DNA from: Pseudomonadota bacterium
GTDB lineage: Bacteria > Pseudomonadota > Gammaproteobacteria > Xanthomonadales > Xanthomonadaceae
DNA length: 47,512 bases
Reading direction: 5' to 3'
NCBI GenBank assembly: GCA_023388355.1
Contig: JAEWGI010000009.1
Location: 1 to 47,512, forward strand
Made by a program: the position numbers and the translations under genes. Shown here one piece after another: positions 37,467 to 45,741 of this stretch. Position 1 is the stretch's first letter; every line of letters begins with the position of its first letter. The notes under the pieces were generated by a model, which ran no database searches, was not told the origin of the DNA, and saw only the letters and a program-made list of their open reading frames with translations.

Positions 37467-38273
37467 ATGCACCGTTCCGTCGTCCTGTCCGCACTGCTTG
37501 CAGCCGCGCTGTACGCGGCCCCCGCCGCCGCCGCGATGAAGGCCGAACCACTGGAGTGGAAGGTGGGCGAGGACAGCTTCAGCGGCTGGCTCGTCTACGA
37601 CGACGAAGACGACGGCCTGCGTCCCGGCCTGGTGATGGTGCCCAACTGGATGGGCGTGACCGATGATGCGCTCGAACGTGCCAAGGCCGTCGCCGGCGAC
37701 GACTACGTGGTGCTGGTGGCCGACGTCTACGGCAAGGACAAGCGGCCGGCCGACGGTGGCCAGGCGCGCGAGCTGGTCTCGGGCCTGCGTGGTGCGGATC
37801 GCGGGCCGCTGCGCGCGCGCGTGCAGGGGGCGGTGGACGCACTCAGGGCCCAGGCGGATTCGGCACCGCTGGAGGCGGACCGGATCGGCGCCTTCGGCTT
37901 CTGCTTCGGCGGAACGGCGGTGCTGGAGCTGGCGCGCGGCGGCGCGGACGTGGCCGGCGTGGTCAGCCTGCACGGCGGGCTGGCACCCGGCGCGCAGTCG
38001 AAGACCGCCGCGCGCATCGCCGCGCCGGTGCTGGTGCTCAACGGCGCCGACGACAAGGCGGTCGACGACGCGCAGATCCTGGCCTTCGAGCAGGAAATGG
38101 ATGCGGCTGGCGCCGACTGGCAGTTCGTCGACTTCAGTGGCGCCGTGCACTGCTTCGCCGAGCCTTCCGCCGGCAGCGACCCGGCCAGCAATTGCCGCTA
38201 CGACGAACGTGCGGCCAGGCGCGGCTACCGGATGATGGACGGCTTCTTCGACGAGGTTTTCGGCGCGGACTGA
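37467..38273 (+). CDS. exported dienelactone hydrolase-family protein
   Basis: The 268-residue protein has a signal peptide (1-22, APAAAA) and an alpha/beta fold with Cys146 in GFCFGG as nucleophile, Asp in LNGADD, and His in GAVHCF. That Cys-Asp-His triad is typical of dienelactone hydrolases. The signal peptide makes it periplasmic, unlike catabolic dienelactone hydrolases, so the substrate is probably different. It overlaps the convergent HhH gene by 49 bp at the 3' end. Confidence 0.8.
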   Translation: MHRSVVLSALLAAALYAAPAAAAMKAEPLEWKVGEDSFSGWLVYDDEDDGLRPGLVMVPNWMGVTDDALERAKAVAGDDYVVLVADVYGKDKRPADGGQARELVSGLRGADRGPLRARVQGAVDALRAQADSAPLEADRIGAFGFCFGGTAVLELARGGADVAGVVSLHGGLAPGAQSKTAARIAAPVLVLNGADDKAVDDAQILAFEQEMDAAGADWQFVDFSGAVHCFAEPSAGSDPASNCRYDERAARRGYRMMDGFFDEVFGAD

Positions 38274-38500
38274 GTCCGCGCAACCGCCACCGCATTGGCG
38301 ATGGCAGTGCGCGCCTGCGGGCTGTTCTTCCAGCAGCTGGCGCCGAGCATGGCGGCGGCTTCGTGGACGACGGTGCCCGGCGAGGCCTTGGCCAGCGCCT
38401 TCAAGGAACCGTAGCCCAGCTGCTCCAGGCGGGCGATCACGGTCGGCCCGACCCCTTTGGCGGCCAGCAGCGCCACGCGCTCCGCCGGGTTGAACCCCAT
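38225..38500 (-). CDS. small helix-hairpin-helix protein
   Basis: The 91-residue protein has GVGPTVIARLEQLGYGSLKAL, a helix-hairpin-helix of the DUF4332/radA-tail type, then a helical CWKNSPQARTAI motif. It probably binds DNA or nucleic acid, with no known role. It overlaps the ispB stop by one base (TGATG), so it is co-transcribed, and its last 49 bp overlap the convergent dienelactone hydrolase-like gene. Confidence 0.75.
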   Translation of the reverse strand: MGFNPAERVALLAAKGVGPTVIARLEQLGYGSLKALAKASPGTVVHEAAAMLGASCWKNSPQARTAIANAVAVARTQSAPKTSSKKPSIIR

Positions 38501-39498
38501 CAGTTCCCGCGCTCCACGGCGTGCCGGGCAAGGCCCCGCAGGGCGGCGAGGGCCTCGTTGTCCGGGAGTCGCGCCAATGCAGCCTCGGCCGCCGCCGCGT
38601 ACTCGCGGGCGCGGGCGCGGCTGTAGTGGAGGCTGCCGGCGCGCTGGATCGCCGCCAGCACCTCGGGCATGGCCCGGGTATCGCCCTGTTCGACGATGGC
38701 GCGCAGGCTTGCGCGCGTTGTGTCGTCGGCCTGCGCCATCGCGTGGATCAGCGGCAGGGTGGCCTTGCCCTCGGCCAGGTCGTCGCCCAGGTTCTTGCCA
38801 AGCGCTGCGGCATCGCCGCTGTAGTCGAGCACGTCGTCGGCGATCTGGAACGCGTAACCGAGCTGCATGCCGTAGTCGTACAGCGCCTGCTGCGTGGCTT
38901 CGTCCGCGCCCGAGGCCAGCGCGCCCAGGCGCGTGCCGGCGGCGAACAGCACCGCGGTCTTGCGCTCGATCACGCCCAGGTAGGTGGCCTCGTCGGTATC
39001 GGGATTGTGCACGTGCAGCAGCTGCAGCACTTCGCCCTCGGCGATGCGGTTGGTGGTGTCGGCCAGCAGCCGCATCACCGCCATGTCGTCGAGTTCGACC
39101 ATCAGCTGGAAGCTGCGCGAGTACAGGAAATCGCCCACCAGCACGCTCGGCGCGTTGCCCCACAGCGCGTTGGCGGTGCTGCGGCCGCGGCGCAGGCCGG
39201 ATTCATCCACCACGTCGTCGTGGAGCAGGGTCGAGGTGTGGATGAATTCGATGATCGCCGCCAGCTGGTGGTGGCGCGCGTCGACCGGCCCCGTCGCGCG
39301 GCCGGCCAGGGCCACCAGCATCGGCCGCAGCCGCTTGCCGCCGGCCGAGACGATGTGTTCGGCGATCTGGTTGATCAGGACCACGTCCGAGGACAGCCGG
39401 CGGCGGATCAGGGCGTCGATCGCGGCCATGTCGCCGGCGGCCAGCGCCTGGATGGCGGGCAGGTCGAGTCCGGGCGCGACGGGGGCGGTGGCGTCCAT
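38500..39498 (-). CDS. ispB: octaprenyl/polyprenyl diphosphate synthase
   Basis: The 332-residue trans-prenyltransferase has both aspartate-rich motifs: LLHDDVVDES (Asp94-Asp98) and IADDVLDY (Asp221-Asp225), plus GGKRLRP near the N-terminus and KTAVLF. It makes the C40-type side chain of ubiquinone by adding isopentenyl diphosphate. The small residues just before the first DDxxD fit a long-chain enzyme. It is head-to-head with ssb, sharing 162 bp. Confidence 0.9.
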   Translation of the reverse strand: MDATAPVAPGLDLPAIQALAAGDMAAIDALIRRRLSSDVVLINQIAEHIVSAGGKRLRPMLVALAGRATGPVDARHHQLAAIIEFIHTSTLLHDDVVDESGLRRGRSTANALWGNAPSVLVGDFLYSRSFQLMVELDDMAVMRLLADTTNRIAEGEVLQLLHVHNPDTDEATYLGVIERKTAVLFAAGTRLGALASGADEATQQALYDYGMQLGYAFQIADDVLDYSGDAAALGKNLGDDLAEGKATLPLIHAMAQADDTTRASLRAIVEQGDTRAMPEVLAAIQRAGSLHYSRARAREYAAAAEAALARLPDNEALAALRGLARHAVERGN

Positions 39499-39587
39499 GG
39501 ACGGTCCGTGAAGAGATGAACGGGCGATTATACGAACCCGCCCGCGGCCCCGGTGCGGCGTAGTCCTACGCGCCGGCGCGGCGCGGC

Positions 39588-39615
39588 CCGACGTCGCGGG
39601 TCCCCGGGCTATAAT
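39588..39615 (+). promoter_or_regulatory. possible promoter of ssb
   Basis: A perfect TATAAT at 39610-39615 lies about 45 bp upstream of ssb, preceded at 16 bp by CCGACG, a weak -35. The leader would be about 40 nt. Confidence 0.5.
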
Positions 39616-39660
39616 CCAATGCCTTTCGCCGGGCACGCCGGCGACACCCTGAGGAATCCC

Positions 39661-40137
39661 ATGGCCCGTGGCATCAACAAGGCGATCCTTGTCGGCAATC
39701 TCGGCAACGACCCCGAAACCCGGTACACCCAGGGCGGCATGGCCGTCACCAAGATCAGCCTGGCCACCACCTCGGTGCGCAAGGACCGCGACGGCAACAA
39801 CCAGGAAAAGACCGAGTGGCACCGGGTGACCTTCTTCGGCAAGCTCGGCGAGATCGCGGCCGAGTACCTGCGCAAGGGTTCGCAGGTCTACGTCGAAGGC
39901 CGGATCAGCTACAGCGAGCACACCGGCGACGACGGTCAGAAGCGCTACTACACCGACATCATCGCCGACGAGATGCAGATGCTCGGCGGTCGCGGCGAGG
40001 GCGGCGGTGGCGGCGGCTCGTACGAGCGCTCGCGCCCGCAGCGGCAGCAGCCGTCCGAATCGCGCCAGCAGCAGCCTGCCCAGAGCCGGCAGCCGGCGCC
40101 GGCGGACGACTTCTCGGATGACGACATCCCGTTCTGA
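39661..40137 (+). CDS. ssb: single-stranded DNA-binding protein
   Basis: The 158-residue SSB starts [13 protein letters not shown] behind GAGGA. It has the OB fold (residues 1-110) with [10 protein letters not shown] and [18 protein letters not shown], a Gly/Gln/Ser/Arg-rich linker (about 113-146) and the acidic tip DDDIPF used to recruit replication and repair partners. The length and tip fit the gammaproteobacterial tetrameric type. Confidence 0.97.
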   Translation: MARGINKAILVGNLGNDPETRYTQGGMAVTKISLATTSVRKDRDGNNQEKTEWHRVTFFGKLGEIAAEYLRKGSQVYVEGRISYSEHTGDDGQKRYYTDIIADEMQMLGGRGEGGGGGGSYERSRPQRQQPSESRQQQPAQSRQPAPADDFSDDDIPF

Positions 40138-40178
40138 GACGCCCAGCGCCCATTCTCCATCGAACAGAGTGAGGTTCC

Positions 40179-41234
40179 GTGCCAACCTGGCTAGTGACCG
40201 GCGGCGCCGGTTTCATCGGCGGAAATTTCGTGCGCGACGCCGTGTCGCGCGGCATTCGCGTGGTCAATCTCGACGCGCTGACCTATGCGGGCAATCTCGA
40301 CACGCTCAGGGATCTCGACGGCAACCCCGACCATGTCTTCGTGCACGGCGATATCGGCGACCGCGCCCTGGTGGCGCGCCTTCTGGCCGGGCACCGGCCC
40401 GACGCGGTGGTGAACTTCGCCGCGGAAAGCCATGTCGACCGCTCGATCGACGGTCCGGCCGCCTTCATCCAGACCAACGTGGTCGGTACCCTGGCCCTGC
40501 TGGAGGCCACGCGCGATTACTGGAAGTCGCTCGACGGCGGGGCGCGTGATGCATTCCGCTTCCTGCACGTGTCCACCGACGAGGTCTACGGCACGCTGGG
40601 CGAGACGGGCCTGTTCACCGAAACCACGCCGTATGCGCCCAACTCGCCGTATTCGGCCTCCAAGGCGGCCTCCGACCACCTGGTGCGCGCGTTCCACCAC
40701 ACCTATGGCCTGCCGGTCCTGACCACCAACTGCTCCAACAACTACGGGCCCTACCACTTTCCCGAGAAGTTGATCCCGCTGGTGATCGCCAGGGCCCTGG
40801 CCGGCGAGCCGCTGCCGGTGTACGGCGACGGCAGGCAGGTGCGCGACTGGCTGTTCGTCACCGACCACTGCGAGGCGATCCGCACGGTGCTGGCGAAGGG
40901 CCGCGTGGGCGAGACCTACAACGTCGGCGGCAACGCCGAGAAGCGGAACATCGAAGTGGTCAAGGCGATCTGCGCGCTGCTCGACCAGCGCCGGCCGCGC
41001 GACGACGGCAGGCCGCGCGAGTCGCAGATCAGCTTCGTCGCCGACCGGCCGGGCCACGACCGCCGCTACGCGATCGACGCCAGCAAGCTGCGCGACGAGC
41101 TGGGATGGGAGCCGCGCTACACCTTCGAACGCGGCCTGGCCGAGACGGTCGACTGGTACCTGGACAACCAGGACTGGGTGCGGCGCGTGCTCGACGGCAG
41201 CTACCGCCTCGAGCGCATCGGGGCGCAGGCATGA
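40179..41234 (+). CDS. rfbB: dTDP-glucose 4,6-dehydratase
   Basis: This 351-residue extended short-chain dehydrogenase has [12 protein letters not shown] (NAD site), HVSTDEVYG with the catalytic Asp-Glu, and YSASKAASD with Tyr-x3-Lys. It makes dTDP-4-keto-6-deoxyglucose, step two of dTDP-L-rhamnose synthesis. The GTG start at 40179 has GAGG just upstream. It overlaps rfbA by 4 bp. Confidence 0.95.
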   Translation: MPTWLVTGGAGFIGGNFVRDAVSRGIRVVNLDALTYAGNLDTLRDLDGNPDHVFVHGDIGDRALVARLLAGHRPDAVVNFAAESHVDRSIDGPAAFIQTNVVGTLALLEATRDYWKSLDGGARDAFRFLHVSTDEVYGTLGETGLFTETTPYAPNSPYSASKAASDHLVRAFHHTYGLPVLTTNCSNNYGPYHFPEKLIPLVIARALAGEPLPVYGDGRQVRDWLFVTDHCEAIRTVLAKGRVGETYNVGGNAEKRNIEVVKAICALLDQRRPRDDGRPRESQISFVADRPGHDRRYAIDASKLRDELGWEPRYTFERGLAETVDWYLDNQDWVRRVLDGSYRLERIGAQA

Positions 41235-42118
41235 CCGCGCGCAAGGGCATCGTCCTCGCCGGCGGCTCGGGCACGCGCCTGTACCCGATCACCCGGGCCA
41301 TCAGCAAGCAGCTGCTGCCGGTCTACGACAAGCCGATGATCTATTACCCGCTCAGCGTGCTGATGCTGGCGGGGATCCGCGAGGTGCTGATCATCAACAC
41401 GCCGCACGAACAGGCGCTGTTCCAGGCGCTGCTCGGCGACGGTTCGCAGTGGGGCATGAAGATCGAGTACGCCGTGCAGCCGAGCCCGGACGGGCTGGCG
41501 CAGGCGTTCCTGATCGGACGCGACTTCCTCGCCGGTGCGCCCAGCTGCCTGGTGCTGGGCGACAACATCTTCCACGGGCCCGGCCTGACCGCGATGCTCA
41601 AGCGTGCCGATGCGCGCGAGAGCGGGGCGACGGTGTTCGGCTACTGGGTGGCCGATCCGGAGCGCTACGGCGTGGCCGAGTTCGACGATGCCGGCCGCGT
41701 GGTCGGCCTGGAGGAGAAGCCGGCCAAGCCGCGCTCGAACTACGCGGTGACCGGCCTGTACTTCTATGACGGACGCGCCAGCGAGTTCGCCGCCTCGATC
41801 AAGCCTTCGGCGCGCGGCGAGCTGGAGATCACCGACCTCAACCGCTGCTATCTCGACCAGGGCGAACTGCACCTGGAGCGGCTGGGCCGCGGCTACGCCT
41901 GGCTCGATACCGGCACCCACCAGTCGCTGCTCGAGGCCTCGAACTACATCGAGACCATCGAGGCGCGACAGGGCCTGCGGGTGTGCTGTCCGGAGGAGAT
42001 CGCCTGGAACAACGGATGGATCGACGAGGCGCAGCTGGAGGCGCTGGCCGAGCCGCTGGCCAAGAACGGCTACGGCCGCTACCTGCTCAGCCTGGGCGAG
42101 CGCGGTTACGTGCCATGA
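41231..42118 (+). CDS. rfbA: glucose-1-phosphate thymidylyltransferase
   Basis: The 295-residue nucleotidyltransferase shows [20 protein letters not shown] (N-terminal), [19 protein letters not shown] and VTGLYFYD. It forms dTDP-glucose from glucose-1-phosphate and dTTP, with feedback inhibition by dTDP-rhamnose. It has 4-bp overlaps with both rfbB and rfbC. The length fits RmlA. Confidence 0.95.
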   Translation: MTARKGIVLAGGSGTRLYPITRAISKQLLPVYDKPMIYYPLSVLMLAGIREVLIINTPHEQALFQALLGDGSQWGMKIEYAVQPSPDGLAQAFLIGRDFLAGAPSCLVLGDNIFHGPGLTAMLKRADARESGATVFGYWVADPERYGVAEFDDAGRVVGLEEKPAKPRSNYAVTGLYFYDGRASEFAASIKPSARGELEITDLNRCYLDQGELHLERLGRGYAWLDTGTHQSLLEASNYIETIEARQGLRVCCPEEIAWNNGWIDEAQLEALAEPLAKNGYGRYLLSLGERGYVP

Positions 42119-42672
42119 GGCTGATCGAGACCGATCTGCCCGGGTGCGTGGTCATCGAACCGCAGGTGTTCGGCGACGAGCGCGGTTTCTTCTTCGAATC
42201 GTTCAATCGCGACAGGCTTGCGGCGCACGGCCTCGCGCCGGAATTCGTGCAGGGCAACGTGTCCTCGTCGGCCCGTGGCGTGCTGCGCGGCCTCCACTAC
42301 CAGTGGCCGAATCCGCAGGGCAAGTACGTCTCGGTTCTGGAAGGCGAGGTCTGGGACGTGGCGGTCGACATCCGCCGCGGTTCGCCGCACTTCGGCAAGT
42401 GGACGGCGGTGGTGCTGAGCGCGGACAACCGACGCCATTTCTGGATCCCGGAAGGATTCGCACACGGCTTCGTCGCGCTCAGCGAACGCGCGGTGTTCAC
42501 CTATCTGTGCACCGCGACCTACGACGCGGCGGCAGACGCCAACATCGCCTGGAACGACGCAGACCTGGCCATCGACTGGCCGGTCGCCGACCCGCAGCTC
42601 TCGCCGAAGGACGCGAAGGCTCCTTTCCTGGCGGACGTATCGCCGGATCGGCTGCCCGTCTACGCGCCATGA
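42115..42672 (+). CDS. rfbC: dTDP-4-dehydrorhamnose 3,5-epimerase
   Basis: The 185-residue cupin has [19 protein letters not shown] (catalytic His) and [15 protein letters not shown], the RmlC signature set. It inverts C3 and C5 of dTDP-4-keto-6-deoxyglucose. Overlaps rfbD by 4 bp. Confidence 0.95.
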   Translation: MRLIETDLPGCVVIEPQVFGDERGFFFESFNRDRLAAHGLAPEFVQGNVSSSARGVLRGLHYQWPNPQGKYVSVLEGEVWDVAVDIRRGSPHFGKWTAVVLSADNRRHFWIPEGFAHGFVALSERAVFTYLCTATYDAAADANIAWNDADLAIDWPVADPQLSPKDAKAPFLADVSPDRLPVYAP

Positions 42673-43553
42673 GGATCCTGCTGCTGGGTGCCAATGGCCA
42701 GCTCGGTCACGAACTGCGCCGCGCGCTGGCGCCGTCGGGCGAGCTGGTCTGCACCACCCGCAGCGGCCGCCTGGACGACGGAAGCGCCTGCGAAACGGCG
42801 GACTTCGATGCGCCCGATTCGCTGCCTGCGCTGGTCGATCGCATCGCGCCCGACATCGTGGTCAACGCCGCCGCCTACACCGCCGTCGACCGCGCCGAAT
42901 CCGAGTCGGAGGCGGCCTTCCGCGCCAACGCACAGGCCCCCGGGGCGCTCGCCGCCGCCTGCGCGCAGCGCGACGCGCTGCTGGTGCATTACTCCACCGA
43001 CTACGTCTTCGACGGCACCGGCACGCGGCCATACCGCGAGGACGACCCGGTCTCGCCGCTGTGCGTGTACGGTCAGAGCAAGCTTGCCGGCGAGCGGGCA
43101 GTCCAGGCCAGTGGCGCGCGGCACATGATCTTCCGCACCGCCTGGGTCTACGCCGACCACGGCCGCAATTTCATGCTGACCATGCTGCGGCTCGCGCGCG
43201 AACGCGACGAGCTGCGCGTGGTCGCCGACCAGATCGGCACGCCGACGCCCGCATCCTTGATCGCCGACGGCACCGCCGCCATGCTGGGCAGGCCGTTGCG
43301 CGCATCCGGAACATGGCACCTCACCGCGTCGGGCGGAACCAGCTGGCACGGCTTTGCCGAAGCCATCGTCGAGCGGGCCCACGTCCTGGGCCGGATCGAT
43401 CGCCGGCCGCGCGTGATGCCCATCGCCACCGCGGACTATCCCACGCCGGCGCGCCGCCCGGCCTGGTCACGGATGGACTGCTCCCGGTTCGAGGAGGATG
43501 CGGCAGTGCGCCTGCCGGACTGGCGGACCGCGCTGGAGCAGGTGTTGCGATAG
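42669..43553 (+). CDS. rfbD: dTDP-4-dehydrorhamnose reductase
   Basis: This 294-residue reductase has GANGQLGHEL (nucleotide site), NAAAYTAVDRAE, YSTDYVFDG and YGQSKLAGE (Tyr-x3-Lys). It finishes dTDP-L-rhamnose, used for LPS O-antigen or exopolysaccharide. It is the last of four overlapping genes; no glycosyltransferase genes follow in the window. Confidence 0.95.
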   Translation: MRILLLGANGQLGHELRRALAPSGELVCTTRSGRLDDGSACETADFDAPDSLPALVDRIAPDIVVNAAAYTAVDRAESESEAAFRANAQAPGALAAACAQRDALLVHYSTDYVFDGTGTRPYREDDPVSPLCVYGQSKLAGERAVQASGARHMIFRTAWVYADHGRNFMLTMLRLARERDELRVVADQIGTPTPASLIADGTAAMLGRPLRASGTWHLTASGGTSWHGFAEAIVERAHVLGRIDRRPRVMPIATADYPTPARRPAWSRMDCSRFEEDAAVRLPDWRTALEQVLR

Positions 43554-43622
43554 GATGTCGGCCAGCGCCGGGGGGCGCGGCCCCGCTCGTCGGGGGACAG
43601 GACGTCGCAAGGGGGAAACGGC

Positions 43623-45593
43623 ATGGGGTTTCGTGGATGGGCCGCACTCGCGGTCGCGGCGGGGTTCGCTTTGGGGTTGACGGGCATTCGGGCCGGTGCG
43701 GTCGCGCCGGCGGACATCGAGCCCTTCATCCAGGAGGATGGCATTCGCGACGTCAGTATCTCGCCGACCGGCGAGTATCTGGCGATGACGATGCGGGTCG
43801 ATGGCCAGACCGGCCTGATGATCGTCCCGCGCGGCGACACGCGACCCCAGGCCGTGATGCGCTTCTCGCGCGGCACGCATGTGCACAGCTTTGCCTGGGT
43901 CAACGACGAGCGGGTGCTGATGTCGCTGGCCGAGACCTTCGGCACCCGGGATGATCCGGTCCTGACCGGCGAACTGTTCGGCATGAACGCCGACGGCGGC
44001 CGCAAGGAACTGCTGGTCGGTTACCGCGCCGCGGGCCGCCAGACGGGAACGCGGATCGGGGTCGACAGGGAGGGCCGGGTTTCGGCTTTCCTGGTCGACA
44101 CGCTGCCCGGGGACGACAGGCACGCGCTGGTGACGGTCCGGTCGCTCGGCAAGGACCCCTATTCCCGCGTGGAGCGGTTGAACGTCTACGACGGGCGCCG
44201 GTCGCGGGTCGCGACGTCCCCGGTCCCCCACGCGGACTTCGTCACCGACGACCAGGGAAGGGTGCGTTTCGCGGTCGGGCACCTGGCCGACAACTACAGC
44301 CAGCTGTTCCATCGCAAGGACGATTCGGCGCCGTGGGAGCAGCTCAACCACGAGCGTGACAGCAAGCGGGTCGAGTGGCCGCTGGGGTTCGCCGAGGGCG
44401 ACACCATCGCCTACCTGCGCGTCTCGCAGCCCAGTGGCCCGGACCGGATCGTGGCGCTGGACACGGCGACGGGAGAGCGCAGGGACGTGGCCGGCGATAC
44501 CGTCGCCGACCCGCGGCCGGTCTACCACCCCGGGACCGGCTGGCCGATCGGTGCCTGGTACCTCGGTGCCCAGCCACGGCTCGCGTTTTTCGATGAGCAG
44601 GGAGCCGAGGCGCGCCTGCAGGACATGCTGCAGCGGGCCTTCCCGGGGAACCGGGTTTCGGTCCTGTCGTCTACGGGCGACGGCCGCCTGCGCGTGGTGC
44701 TGGTCGCCAGCGACACCGATCCAGGCACGTTCTACCTGTTCGACACCGCGACGGCGAATGCAGAGTTGCTGGTCGTGCGCGACAGGCAGATCGATGCCAC
44801 CCGCATGGCGCCGATGACGCCGATCGAGCTCGAGGCGCGCGACGGGCTGGCCATCCATGGATTCATGACCTTGCCGCGGGGCTCGGACGGCAAGTCCGTG
44901 CCGATGGTGGTCCTGCCGCACGGGGGTCCTTTCGGCGAATTCGACTCCTGGGGGTTCAATCCGGAGGTCCAGCTGCTGGCCGCCGCCGGCTACGGGGTCC
45001 TGCAGGTGAACTTCCGCGGCTCGGGCAACTACGGCCGCGCGTTCCGGCAGGCGGGGGCGCGCCAATGGGGCGGGACGATGCAGGACGACGTCACCGACGC
45101 CACCCGCTGGGCGATCGCCCAGGGGTACGCCGATCCCGGGCGCATCTGCATCTACGGTGCGAGCTATGGTGCGTATGCCGCGCTGATGGGCGCGGTGCGC
45201 GAACCGGAACTGTACCGCTGCGCCGTGGGCTACGTCGGCGTCTACGATCTTCCGATGATGGTGCGCGACGACCTCAGCCGCAGCCGGTCGACCGAAACCT
45301 GGCTGCGGGAATGGGTCGGGGCCGATCCGGCGGCGCTCGAGGCCGCTTCGCCCAACCTGCGCGCCGAGAGGGTCAGGGTGCCGGTGTTCCTCGCCGCCGG
45401 CGGCGAGGACTTCATCGCCCCGATCGAGCACACCAGGCGCATGGAGTCGGCCCTGAAGAAGGCCGGCGTGCCCGTGGAGAGCCTCTACTATCCCAAGGAA
45501 GGCCACGGGTTCTACGAGGTTGCGCACAGGCGCGAGTACTACACCCGGCTGCTGCGCTTCCTCGGCAGCCACCTGGGGCCAGATAACGACTGA
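43623..45593 (+). CDS. exported S9 prolyl oligopeptidase-family peptidase
   Basis: The 656-residue protein starts behind AAGGGGG and has a signal peptide (1-26, IRAGA). A beta-propeller region (about 30-390) is followed by an alpha/beta hydrolase domain. The triad is visible: Ser514 in YGASYGAYA, Asp596 in AGGEDFIAP, His628 in EGHGFY. The HGGPFGEFDSWGF motif supplies the oxyanion region. It resembles acylaminoacyl-peptidase/DPP-like S9 enzymes, acting in the periplasm on peptides. Confidence 0.9.
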   Translation: MGFRGWAALAVAAGFALGLTGIRAGAVAPADIEPFIQEDGIRDVSISPTGEYLAMTMRVDGQTGLMIVPRGDTRPQAVMRFSRGTHVHSFAWVNDERVLMSLAETFGTRDDPVLTGELFGMNADGGRKELLVGYRAAGRQTGTRIGVDREGRVSAFLVDTLPGDDRHALVTVRSLGKDPYSRVERLNVYDGRRSRVATSPVPHADFVTDDQGRVRFAVGHLADNYSQLFHRKDDSAPWEQLNHERDSKRVEWPLGFAEGDTIAYLRVSQPSGPDRIVALDTATGERRDVAGDTVADPRPVYHPGTGWPIGAWYLGAQPRLAFFDEQGAEARLQDMLQRAFPGNRVSVLSSTGDGRLRVVLVASDTDPGTFYLFDTATANAELLVVRDRQIDATRMAPMTPIELEARDGLAIHGFMTLPRGSDGKSVPMVVLPHGGPFGEFDSWGFNPEVQLLAAAGYGVLQVNFRGSGNYGRAFRQAGARQWGGTMQDDVTDATRWAIAQGYADPGRICIYGASYGAYAALMGAVREPELYRCAVGYVGVYDLPMMVRDDLSRSRSTETWLREWVGADPAALEAASPNLRAERVRVPVFLAAGGEDFIAPIEHTRRMESALKKAGVPVESLYYPKEGHGFYEVAHRREYYTRLLRFLGSHLGPDND

Positions 45594-45682
45594 GGCGCGG
45601 CGCCGGGCCTTCCGCCCGCGTGGCGCCGCGCCGCCGCCTGTCAGCGGGCGGCGTCGGTGGCCGCACATGTGCCGGAGGTCCT

Positions 45683-45712
45683 TTGCACCGGGGCCGCGCG
45701 AGCGCCTACCAT
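45683..45712 (+). promoter_or_regulatory. possible promoter of the second S9 gene
   Basis: TTGCAC (45683-45688) and TACCAT (45707-45712) are 18 bp apart; matches are 3/6 and 4/6. The leader would be about 25 nt. Confidence 0.35.
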
Positions 45713-45741
45713 CCGGGCATTCCCCTGATGGAGTGGCCCGG

